NCBI GenBank assembly: GCA_011322755.1
Contig: DRLZ01000068.1
Coordinates: forward strand, 1 to 8,166
Source: Crenotrichaceae bacterium
GTDB lineage: Bacteria > Pseudomonadota > Gammaproteobacteria > Methylococcales > DRLZ01
Reading direction: 5' to 3'
DNA length: 8,166 nt
The notes beneath the pieces are model-generated. The model saw only the letters and a list, made by a program, of their open reading frames with translations. It did no database searches and was not told the DNA's origin. Each line of letters begins with the position of its first letter. Positions within the stretch are counted from its first letter, which is position 1. Shown here piece by piece: positions 1 through 5,496 of this stretch. Made by a program: the position numbers and the translations under genes.

Positions 1-2
1 TA

Positions 3-323
3 GCCGGAACCAGGAAGCTGGTTGTGGCAATAACCAGTAAAATGGGTAGCATTACAGATAATACCAGTGGTGGTTCATTACTTTATCGCTCGACAAAGAG
101 TGGGCTAAATGCTGCGATGAAGAGCTTGTCTGTTGATTTGGCACAGAATGATATCGGGGTGTTGATACTGCATCCTGGCTGGGTACAGACTGATATGGGC
201 GGTTCGAACGCATTGATTACACCCAGGCAAAGTGTATCTGGCATGTTAGCGCTGATTAATGATTTCTCTCTGTCTGATAGTGGTCAGTTTGTTGATTACA
301 CAGGAAAACAAATTCCATGGTAG
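3..323 (+). CDS. Short-chain dehydrogenase/reductase, C-factor-like (5' truncated)
   Basis: This is the C-terminal part of a classical SDR oxidoreductase, a cytosolic NAD(P)-dependent Rossmann-fold enzyme; the substrate cannot be told. The frame is open from base 3, so the start lies outside the window, and the GTG at 24 is an internal codon. The catalytic triad end is visible: Ser in MGSI (codon 48-50), then 12 residues on the Tyr of YRSTK (84-86), with the active-site Lys at 96-98. The motif HPGWVQTDMGG that follows the active site is the PGxxxT stretch typical of SDRs close to Myxococcus C-factor (CsgA) and similar bacterial proteins. The N-terminal cofactor-binding TGxxxGxG region is missing only because of the window edge. 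It ends 141 bp before the next gene and shows no functional link to the metal transporters downstream. Confidence 0.88.
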   Translation, partial: AGTRKLVVAITSKMGSITDNTSGGSLLYRSTKSGLNAAMKSLSVDLAQNDIGVLILHPGWVQTDMGGSNALITPRQSVSGMLALINDFSLSDSGQFVDYTGKQIPW

Positions 324-464
324 CCATGTGAAACTTTAGTTGTTTGTTTCAGAGCATGGCTGGTATTTGTTTCAATCGACCTGGGGAGTAGGGTAGACTA
401 CGCAATAGATTTTTGTTTTATGCGTCGCTGTTAGCGTTCTTGTTGAGGCAAAGGCTTTCTTACT

Positions 465-1391
465 ATGGGGCATGATCATCACCATGACCACCACGGTCAT
501 CATCACCATGCGCCGGCTAACTATAGCTGGACGTTTGCAATCGCTATCACCCTTAATATTGTTTATGTTGGCGTTGAAACGTTCTATGGTTTTTTGACGA
601 ACTCACTGGCGCTGATCGCAGATGCAGGACACAATTTTAGCGATGTCATTGTATTGTTGCTGGCTTGGGGGGCACATTGGCTGGCGAAACGCAAACCAAC
701 ATTAAAACGGACCTATGGATTACGCAGAGCCCCTGTTTTGGCTGCATTGCTGAGCGCTGTTTTGTTACTTGTGGTAATGGGCGCAATGAGTTGGGAGGCA
801 GTGCAACGGATACAAAACCCGGTTCCTGTTCAGGGCAAAGTAATGATGATTGTAGCGGGTGTTGGCGTCATTATTAATACCTTGACAGCTTTAATGCTAA
901 TGTCAGGGAGCAAGCATGATTTAAATATTCGTGGGGCTTTTTTGCATATGGCCGCAGATGCTTTAGTGTCGTTGGGCGCGGTAGTGGCCGGTTTGATAAT
1001 TCTGAATACTGGCTTGTACTGGATTGATCCGGCGATTAGCTTGGTCATTGTTGTTGTGATTGTATTAGGAACGATTGCTTTGTTGCGTGATTCACTCAAT
1101 CTGGCTCTAGACGCCGTCCCTGAGTCAATCGATGCGAAAGCTGTGAATACCTATTTAAACAGTGTCGCAGGTGTTACCAGTGTGCATGATTTTCATATCT
1201 GGGGAATGAGTACAACGCAGACAGCATTAACAGCGCATCTGGTACGACCTGAGGACGAGAATCGTGATGAGTTTCTACGTGATCTGGCAAACGGGTTAAA
1301 AAAACAGTTCGGCATTGACCATGTCACAATCCAGATTGAGCATGGAAATGCGGATATTGAGTGTCAGCAAGATCATTTTCCATGCACTTGA
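465..1391 (+). CDS. Cation diffusion facilitator (CDF) transporter, Zn2+-type exporter
   Basis: This 308-residue inner-membrane protein of the CDF/SLC30 family (CzcD/ZitB-like) would export Zn2+ and perhaps Cd2+ or Co2+ from the cytoplasm by proton antiport. The N-terminus is strikingly His-rich, with ten His in residues 3-15, a presumed metal-gathering tail. About six membrane helices follow, roughly between residues 22 and 207. The transport-site residues are an HxxxD pair in TM2 (H56, D60 in DAGHNFSD) and another in TM5 (H161, D165 in HMAADALVSLG), the H-D/H-D pattern of zinc-type CDFs. The cytoplasmic C-terminal domain (about 210-295) contains HDFHIWGMS and TAHLV, typical of the ferredoxin-like dimerisation domain. 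The tail carries C300, H304 and C307, a possible extra metal site. The ATG at 465 is preceded by a purine-rich AAAGG about ten bases upstream. Family is certain; metal specificity is inferred. Confidence 0.95.
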   Translation: MGHDHHHDHHGHHHHAPANYSWTFAIAITLNIVYVGVETFYGFLTNSLALIADAGHNFSDVIVLLLAWGAHWLAKRKPTLKRTYGLRRAPVLAALLSAVLLLVVMGAMSWEAVQRIQNPVPVQGKVMMIVAGVGVIINTLTALMLMSGSKHDLNIRGAFLHMAADALVSLGAVVAGLIILNTGLYWIDPAISLVIVVVIVLGTIALLRDSLNLALDAVPESIDAKAVNTYLNSVAGVTSVHDFHIWGMSTTQTALTAHLVRPEDENRDEFLRDLANGLKKQFGIDHVTIQIEHGNADIECQQDHFPCT

Positions 1392-1418
1392 AAGTTTCCA
1401 GACAGTTGTTTCTAGTGC

Positions 1419-1449
1419 GGTGGATCTCTCAACCTCCAAGAGATTGACC
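1419..1449 (+). other. Hairpin between CDF and ZIP genes
   Basis: An inverted repeat lies 27 bp after the CDF stop. ATCTCT (1424-1429) pairs with AGAGAT (1439-1444) across a 9-base loop. The stem extends outward through a G-T pair and one mismatch to GGT (1419-1421) pairing with ACC (1447-1449). No T-run follows, so it is not a standard intrinsic terminator. It may be an RNA processing or attenuating structure, or an operator for the ZIP gene. The pairing is seen directly; any role is inferred. Confidence 0.4.
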
Positions 1450-1506
1450 ATCTGTGTTTCGCTGTGAATTTATTAACCTGCTTCTTTGAATTTTAATTAT
1501 TAGAGT

Positions 1507-2463
1507 ATGACAATGACTGACCAACAAGCACTGAATCAATCAACAATACGTTCAAAACTATTGCAAAATCCGTTCATAACGAAACGTATGGAACAATTTC
1601 TTGCATTATCAATGCAACAGCGAATCATTGTTGCATGTGTTCTGGTGTTGGGAACACTTGCTCTCATAACATTGTTGTTATATCTAATATTCGGTAAAAA
1701 AGTTGTATGGGGGTTTATTGCCAGTTTACTGGCAGGCTTGGCAACAGGTGTTGGTGCATTACCTGTGTTGTTTATGAAAAAAGTGCCTGACAAGGTATTT
1801 AGCGGCTTTCTTGGGATTGCTGCAGGGGTTATGTTGGCCGCAACTGTGTTTGCATTGATTATTCCGGGGAAGGAATACGGAGACTTACTGTGGCCTGGGA
1901 AAGGTGTCTATATTGTTGTTATTGGCATGTTGATTGGTGTTTTGTTTCTGGAAATTGCAGATCGTACATTCCCTCATGCGTATGATCACCCATTAGCTGT
2001 AGATGAGGACAGTGCCAGTACATTACGCAGAATCTGGATGTTTATTCTGGTGATAACAGTTCACAATTTTCCAGAAGGAATCGCCGTTGGCGTTAATTAC
2101 GGAGCTGGCGAATATGTGAATGGCCTAACCTTGGCGATTGCGATTGGAATCCAGAATATGCCTGAAGGTCTGGCAGTTGCAATGCCATTACTGGCCGTTG
2201 GCTATTCGCCGACAAAAGCGCTGCTTATTGGTACATTGTCAGGTATGGTTGAACCAATTGGAGGCTTGTTGGGAGCGATATCCGTATCGATGTTCCAGGA
2301 TCTTCTTCCGATTGCAATGGGCTTCGCCGCTGGCGCTATGTTGCATGTGATTAGTGAGGAAATAATTCCACAAGTGCATGAAAATGGTCGTTCACGAATT
2401 GGAACATTCTGTTTGATCGCTGGTTTTATTGTGATGTTGATTCTGGAGAATGTGCTTGGTTAG
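1507..2463 (+). CDS. ZIP family metal transporter, GufA/ZIP11-like
   Basis: This 318-residue inner-membrane ZIP (SLC39) transporter probably moves Zn2+ and related divalent cations into the cytoplasm. The signature motifs are HNFPEG at 186-191 (TM4) and QNMPEG at 216-221 (TM5). The Gln in place of the His usual in ZupT-type proteins is characteristic of the GufA/ZIP11 branch, which reads IGIQNxPEGLAV. SGMVEPIGG (E249) and GAMLHVISEE (H280, E284, E285) are further conserved intramembrane segments. Residues 1-40 are hydrophilic and 41-62 form an extra N-terminal membrane helix, so the protein is longer than the roughly 250-270 residues common in this family. A second in-frame ATG at 1513 (codon 3) is better spaced from the weak TAGAG at 1501-1505 and may be the true start. 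The stop is 15 bp before the Gdt1-family gene, suggesting one transcript. Confidence 0.92.
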   Translation: MTMTDQQALNQSTIRSKLLQNPFITKRMEQFLALSMQQRIIVACVLVLGTLALITLLLYLIFGKKVVWGFIASLLAGLATGVGALPVLFMKKVPDKVFSGFLGIAAGVMLAATVFALIIPGKEYGDLLWPGKGVYIVVIGMLIGVLFLEIADRTFPHAYDHPLAVDEDSASTLRRIWMFILVITVHNFPEGIAVGVNYGAGEYVNGLTLAIAIGIQNMPEGLAVAMPLLAVGYSPTKALLIGTLSGMVEPIGGLLGAISVSMFQDLLPIAMGFAAGAMLHVISEEIIPQVHENGRSRIGTFCLIAGFIVMLILENVLG

Positions 2464-2478
2464 GCATTGTAGAACTCA

Positions 2479-3132
2479 ATGACAATCGATTTATTACAGC
2501 AGATCGAAGCGTACTATCAGCTTGCTATCAATGCGTTGGTACAGCTTTCAGCGGATACAGTGATACTCACAGCAGTACTGGTTTTCATGGCTGAAATTGG
2601 AGATAAAAGCCAGATTGTGTGTATGACGCTTGCGGCCAGACACCGAGGGTTGCCGGTTTTGCTGGGTGCTGTCTCTGCGTTTGCAATTCTCAATCTGCTG
2701 GCGGTTATATTTGGTGTTATTGTTGCCCATGCGATTCCAGAACTTTATGTCACAATAGCTGTTGCAATACTTTTTTTATTATTTGGAATCCAGGCGATCT
2801 TCTCGGGTGATGACGATTCAGACGAAGGCGATGCGCCTCGAAAATCCAGTCATAGTTTGTTTATCACCACTTTTCTGATGATATTTATTGCAGAATTTGG
2901 CGATAAAACCCAGATAGCCGTTGCGGGTTTAAGCACCCGGTATGATGCAGCCGGAATATGGGTAGGTGCTACCCTGGCGCTGATTGTGACATCAGGATTG
3001 GCTGTCTGGGTTGGACGTGGCTTGCTTCAACGCATTCCTGTTCACTTGATACAGCGTATGAGTGGCGTTGTCTTTATCGTTATTGGCTTTATCGCAGTGG
3101 TCAAAATTATACAACTTGGCGGTTGGGTTTAA
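2479..3132 (+). CDS. Gdt1/TMEM165 (UPF0016) family cation exporter, probably Mn2+
   Basis: This 217-residue inner-membrane protein belongs to the UPF0016/Gdt1 (CaCA2) family, whose bacterial members (MneA/MntX type) export Mn2+ and whose eukaryotic members move Mn2+ or Ca2+ against protons. Both copies of the hallmark ExGD(K/R)(S/T) motif are present: EIGDKS at 39-44 and EFGDKT at 139-144, each in the first helix of a three-helix repeat. An acidic cytoplasmic linker (DDDSDEGD, about 111-118) joins the halves, as is usual. It starts 15 bp after the ZIP stop with only a weak ribosome binding site, so translation may depend on the upstream gene. The gap is too short to hold a yybP-ykoY Mn2+ riboswitch. 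Family assignment is firm; Mn2+ as the substrate rests on family knowledge and the metal-transport context. Confidence 0.93.
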   Translation: MTIDLLQQIEAYYQLAINALVQLSADTVILTAVLVFMAEIGDKSQIVCMTLAARHRGLPVLLGAVSAFAILNLLAVIFGVIVAHAIPELYVTIAVAILFLLFGIQAIFSGDDDSDEGDAPRKSSHSLFITTFLMIFIAEFGDKTQIAVAGLSTRYDAAGIWVGATLALIVTSGLAVWVGRGLLQRIPVHLIQRMSGVVFIVIGFIAVVKIIQLGGWV

Positions 3133-3166
3133 TACAGTTGTCAGTGAAGATTGACTCTAGGTTAGA

Positions 3167-3185
3167 GATTACTTGAAGAGTAATC
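3167..3185. repeat. Perfect 7-bp inverted repeat upstream of the mscL promoter
   Basis: GATTACT (3167-3173) and AGTAATC (3179-3185) are perfect inverted arms around a 5-base loop, starting 34 bp after the Gdt1 stop. The second arm ends 10 bp before the predicted -35 of mscL. The AT-rich stem is not followed directly by a T-run, so an operator or upstream activator site is about as likely as a weak terminator of the metal-transport genes. Confidence 0.45.
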
Positions 3186-3195
3186 AAGAATGATA

Positions 3196-3223
3196 TTGAT
3201 TTTGTTCCTGAACTTGTTATAAG
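3196..3223 (+). promoter_or_regulatory. Predicted sigma70-type promoter of mscL (extended -10)
   Basis: A -35-like TTGATT (3196-3201) is followed after 16 bp by TATAAG (3218-3223). The -10 is preceded by TG plus one base, giving an extended -10 element. Transcription would start near 3230 and leave an untranslated leader of about 95 bases before the mscL ATG. This implies that mscL is transcribed at least partly on its own. It is predicted by consensus match only. Confidence 0.6.
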
Positions 3224-3324
3224 ATGGCACGAGATATGCAAGCTGGATTCGTGACAAAGTCACTATGGATCTGGTTTGAGGTGTCTTTATCTCGATTAAC
3301 CATTTAAATTGGGGAGTGAACAGT

Positions 3325-3726
3325 ATGTCAATGCTAAAAGAATTTAAGGAATTTGCGTTAAAAGGCAATATGATCGACATGGCAGTCGGTATCATCATTG
3401 GTGGAGCCATCGGTAAACTGGTGGGTTCATTGGTTGACGATGTCATTATGCCGCCCATCGGTTATCTGATGGGAGGAGCTGACTTTTCAGATATTGGATA
3501 TACTTTACAAGCTGCGGTAGGGGATACTCCAGCAGTCGTATTGAAATACGGCGCGTTTATCCAGAACTTTCTTGATTTTCTGATTCTTGCTTTCGCTATA
3601 TTCATGATGATAAAAATGATTAACAGCATGAAGAAAAAGGAAGAAGAAGCGCCAGAGGAAGAGCCGGCACCGTCAAACGAAGAAGTCTTGCTGACTGAAA
3701 TTCGCGATGCGCTCCGTAAACAGTAA
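3325..3726 (+). CDS. mscL: Large-conductance mechanosensitive channel MscL
   Basis: This 133-residue inner-membrane channel opens under membrane tension to release solutes during hypo-osmotic shock; it works as a homopentamer. The N-terminal amphipathic helix MSMLKEFKEFALKGN and TM1 (about 16-45, with the gate region A20-V21-G22-I23 and DDVIMPP) match the family closely. A periplasmic loop (about 50-72), TM2 (about 75-100) and a C-terminal charged region follow: KKKEEEAPEEEPAP, then a final helix EVLLTEIRDALRKQ that forms the cytoplasmic bundle. The start is ATG 3325, not the in-frame GTG at 3316. GGGGAG at 3311-3316 is a strong Shine-Dalgarno correctly spaced for 3325 and it overlaps that GTG, and the MSM(L/I)KEF start agrees with the family. 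The length is normal and no key residue is missing. Confidence 0.97.
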   Translation: MSMLKEFKEFALKGNMIDMAVGIIIGGAIGKLVGSLVDDVIMPPIGYLMGGADFSDIGYTLQAAVGDTPAVVLKYGAFIQNFLDFLILAFAIFMMIKMINSMKKKEEEAPEEEPAPSNEEVLLTEIRDALRKQ

Positions 3727-3787
3727 TTGTTTTTGTTCGATAGCTGGATTTTAGTAGATCTTCTTAATATCAGATGCAGCTAACATT

Positions 3788-3842
3788 AAAAGCCCGTCAC
3801 ATTCGAGGATATATGATTATTTCTCAAGGGACGGGTTTTTTT
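3788..3842 (+). terminator. Rho-independent terminator after mscL, probably bidirectional
   Basis: CCCGTC (3793-3798) pairs with GACGGG (3830-3835). The stem continues inward, past a small internal loop, through TT(C)GAGGA pairing with TTCTCAA, with one bulged C. A run of seven T follows (3836-3842). On the other strand the A-rich bases 3788-3791 give a short T-run after the same hairpin. The stop codon of the convergent DUF3754 gene lies inside the T-run, at 3841-3843, so one structure probably ends both transcripts. Confidence 0.85.
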
Positions 3843-5163
3843 ATACCGCTTTTTCTTTAGTTGATCTGCTTTTGCTGTTGAAGGTATTTACAAACAGTGT
3901 ATCGTCATCTTTATTCTCAAACAGATTATTCCAGTGTGAAGTAATTGTATCCAGAGTTGGTTCAAGATCGACGACAGAGTAAATTCCCTGATTATCTTGT
4001 TTGAGAACGCCAAGTTGCTCCAGTTTGGCGACTCCATCTTGAATTTCAAAGTCTGTGCCAGGCGCATTATGATTTGCTAGATAGTTTTCAACACGTTTGT
4101 CAATTTCATTGCGAGTGCAAGCACCTTGAGTTGATAAAACATAATAAGTGAGTAGTGTTTCCTTGCATTCCTCAGCCTCAGCAAGACTAATCAGATATGA
4201 GATAGCACCTGAGTTATTATCCAGATTATAGTAATAGAGACTTTGTGCCAATTTCGCCATATATTTGGTGCGTTGGGTGAATACTTTGACGACTTGGCGC
4301 CAGATCAGACCAGCAAAACCAAAGATAGCCATCCCAATGGCAATTGGGTCTGCTGTTGCGGCAATTTTTGACATCGTAGCAGAAATACCACCAATTGTTC
4401 CGCCACTGCCCGTAATGCCAATTTTTAGCTTGTCGAACAAACGCATTCGGATATGAATATTGGGAAACAGCATTTCCAGATCAGAATGCGGGATATCTTT
4501 AAACAGCTTGATGAAAATAGCACCTTGCTTTTTTCCTCCAATCGTAAGCGAGTCAGATTCCCACAGCGTTTTTTTGGCAGATTGATCGAGGTCATCAATG
4601 ACTTTCGGTTTGAGTATTAACAGCATTCTCCTGTAAACAGGGGTTTCAATCCGAGTTTTTGATAACCAGAGTTGTTTCCAATGACGCTGATATGTAACGC
4701 GAGTTGCCCGACCCCGGTAGAATAACTCGATTTCCTCAAAATCATCAAAATTTACTGTCACCTCAACTCCGTAAGGCGATGTTTTTTTCATTGCCTGATT
4801 GAGTTCTTTGTGTGAAAGTGGAACATAATTCGCTTTTTCCAGTACAAATCGCATTAACCCAACAAATCGCTTTGACGCTGCCGATGAGTCAAAGCTTTCT
4901 TTGCTTCGTGCAGTCGAGGTGTCCTGATCAGGATTAAACGGTTGATAACAGCGTTTCAAGAAGCGAAAGTGGGCATGGAATTGAGCATGATACAAAGCAA
5001 TTAATCGATGACAAATATCAGCAAACTGTTCTTGTTCAAATTCTGATGACCAGCTAGTAAAGTCAAGTAATTGAGGTACGAGTTCCTCAAGTGCGATGGG
5101 AATGAAATGTTCCAGTGTGTTGTTTTGGACAAATTGTTGGGTGGTTTGACCGATTGTGTTCAC
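3841..5163 (-). CDS. DUF3754/TMEM143-family membrane protein of unknown function
   Basis: This 440-residue protein has no known biochemical role. It resembles the DUF3754 family (eukaryotic TMEM143 and bacterial relatives). In order: an N-terminal EHFIPI segment (18-23); a charged region with F-Y-R-G-R-A (148-153) and RRMLLILKPK (178-187); the conserved core IFIKLFKDIPHSDLEMLFP (216-234); a Gly-rich stretch (250-260) and a hydrophobic segment (about 272-288), probably one or two membrane passes; then SLYYYNLDNNSGAI and LAEAEECKETLLTYYVL (308-343), the best-conserved family block. Residues 350-405 look like a small winged-helix-type domain (inferred from pattern only). No signal peptide is seen. 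The start is GTG at 5163: an in-frame TGA lies three codons upstream and the first ATG is residue 104, too late to keep the conserved N-terminus. No clear Shine-Dalgarno precedes it. It converges on mscL and diverges from the TPR gene. Confidence 0.8.
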   Translation of the reverse strand: MNTIGQTTQQFVQNNTLEHFIPIALEELVPQLLDFTSWSSEFEQEQFADICHRLIALYHAQFHAHFRFLKRCYQPFNPDQDTSTARSKESFDSSAASKRFVGLMRFVLEKANYVPLSHKELNQAMKKTSPYGVEVTVNFDDFEEIELFYRGRATRVTYQRHWKQLWLSKTRIETPVYRRMLLILKPKVIDDLDQSAKKTLWESDSLTIGGKKQGAIFIKLFKDIPHSDLEMLFPNIHIRMRLFDKLKIGITGSGGTIGGISATMSKIAATADPIAIGMAIFGFAGLIWRQVVKVFTQRTKYMAKLAQSLYYYNLDNNSGAISYLISLAEAEECKETLLTYYVLSTQGACTRNEIDKRVENYLANHNAPGTDFEIQDGVAKLEQLGVLKQDNQGIYSVVDLEPTLDTITSHWNNLFENKDDDTLFVNTFNSKSRSTKEKAV

Positions 5164-5223
5164 GCGTAGTCAATTAAAGTTAGTCGATTGTTGACATCCT
5201 ATTTTACGGTAGTTAGTGTGGCT

Positions 5224-5252
5224 TATATAGAGGTAAGTTGCACACTAGAAAA
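5224..5252 (-). promoter_or_regulatory. Weak candidate promoter of the DUF3754 gene
   Basis: Read on the minus strand, TTTTCT (5247-5252) lies 17 bp before TATATA (5224-5229). Transcription would start near 5217, about 54 bases before the GTG. The -35 match is poor (three of six bases), so this is a tentative call. Confidence 0.3.
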
Positions 5253-5409
5253 TTTACCGGAACGACAGGCAAAAAAGCTCTAGAATATCTAAGGTTCCCA
5301 TTAGCGAGTCGATGAAGAACAGAATAAATCTGATCAATTGCTTGTTTATGCAGAAGTTGTAGACTATTAAGATGAAGAGCTTACTGTAGCTTGTTGTGTA
5401 TTCTATGAG

Positions 5410-5438
5410 TTGAGATAGCTTACTGGATTTTTTATAGT
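5410..5438 (+). promoter_or_regulatory. Predicted sigma70-type promoter of the TPR gene
   Basis: TTGAGA (5410-5415) and TATAGT (5433-5438) are separated by the optimal 17 bp, each differing from consensus by one base. The start point would be near 5445, giving a leader of about 52 bases, and GGAG (5481-5484) serves as a somewhat distant Shine-Dalgarno for the ATG at 5497. A 9-base direct repeat unit (AGCTTACTG, 5417-5425) lies inside the spacer, where a regulator could act. Confidence 0.6.
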
Positions 5439-5496
5439 AATGATGTTGCACATTAGCGTGTTTTGGATACGCATGAAACTGGAGACGGGTAAATAG

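Larger units (their letters stand above)
5164..5496. other. 333-bp divergent intergenic region
   Basis: This AT-rich region separates the divergent DUF3754 and TPR genes. I find no convincing gene in it; a 65-codon minus-strand frame (5254-5451) starts with GTG, lacks a ribosome binding site and looks random. It holds a good promoter for the TPR gene near its right end, a weaker candidate promoter for the DUF3754 gene near its left end, and two pairs of short direct repeats. One pair is GTTGCACACTAG (5237-5248) and GTTGCACATTAG (5445-5456). The other is AGCTTACTG at 5378-5386 and 5417-5425. Confidence 0.6.

Noticed and set aside
343..374. Direct repeat TTTGTTTCA (343-351 and 366-374) before the CDF gene
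   Set aside because: It is short and T-rich and could easily be chance.
376..408. A MerR-type metal-responsive promoter before the CDF gene (TCGACC, then GTAG...CTAC arms at 388-391 and 398-401)
   Set aside because: The arms are only 4 bp and the bases at the expected -10 position match poorly, so it cannot be supported.
2464..2478. Mn2+ riboswitch (yybP-ykoY) ahead of the Gdt1-family gene
   Set aside because: Only 15 bp separate it from the ZIP gene, far too little for the aptamer.
3316..3324. GTG at 3316 as the mscL start
   Set aside because: It overlaps the strong GGGGAG Shine-Dalgarno that fits ATG 3325, and the family begins at MSM(L/I)KEF.
3162..3458. A 98-codon minus-strand open frame over the start of mscL
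   Set aside because: It is antisense to the conserved mscL N-terminus and its promoter and shows no protein family features.
5254..5451. A 65-codon minus-strand open frame in the divergent intergenic region
   Set aside because: It starts with GTG, has no ribosome binding site, shows a composition that follows the AT-rich background, and overlaps the predicted TPR promoter.
5456..5472. GCGT...ACGC inverted arms in the TPR leader
   Set aside because: Four-base arms with a 9-base loop are too weak to call a structure.
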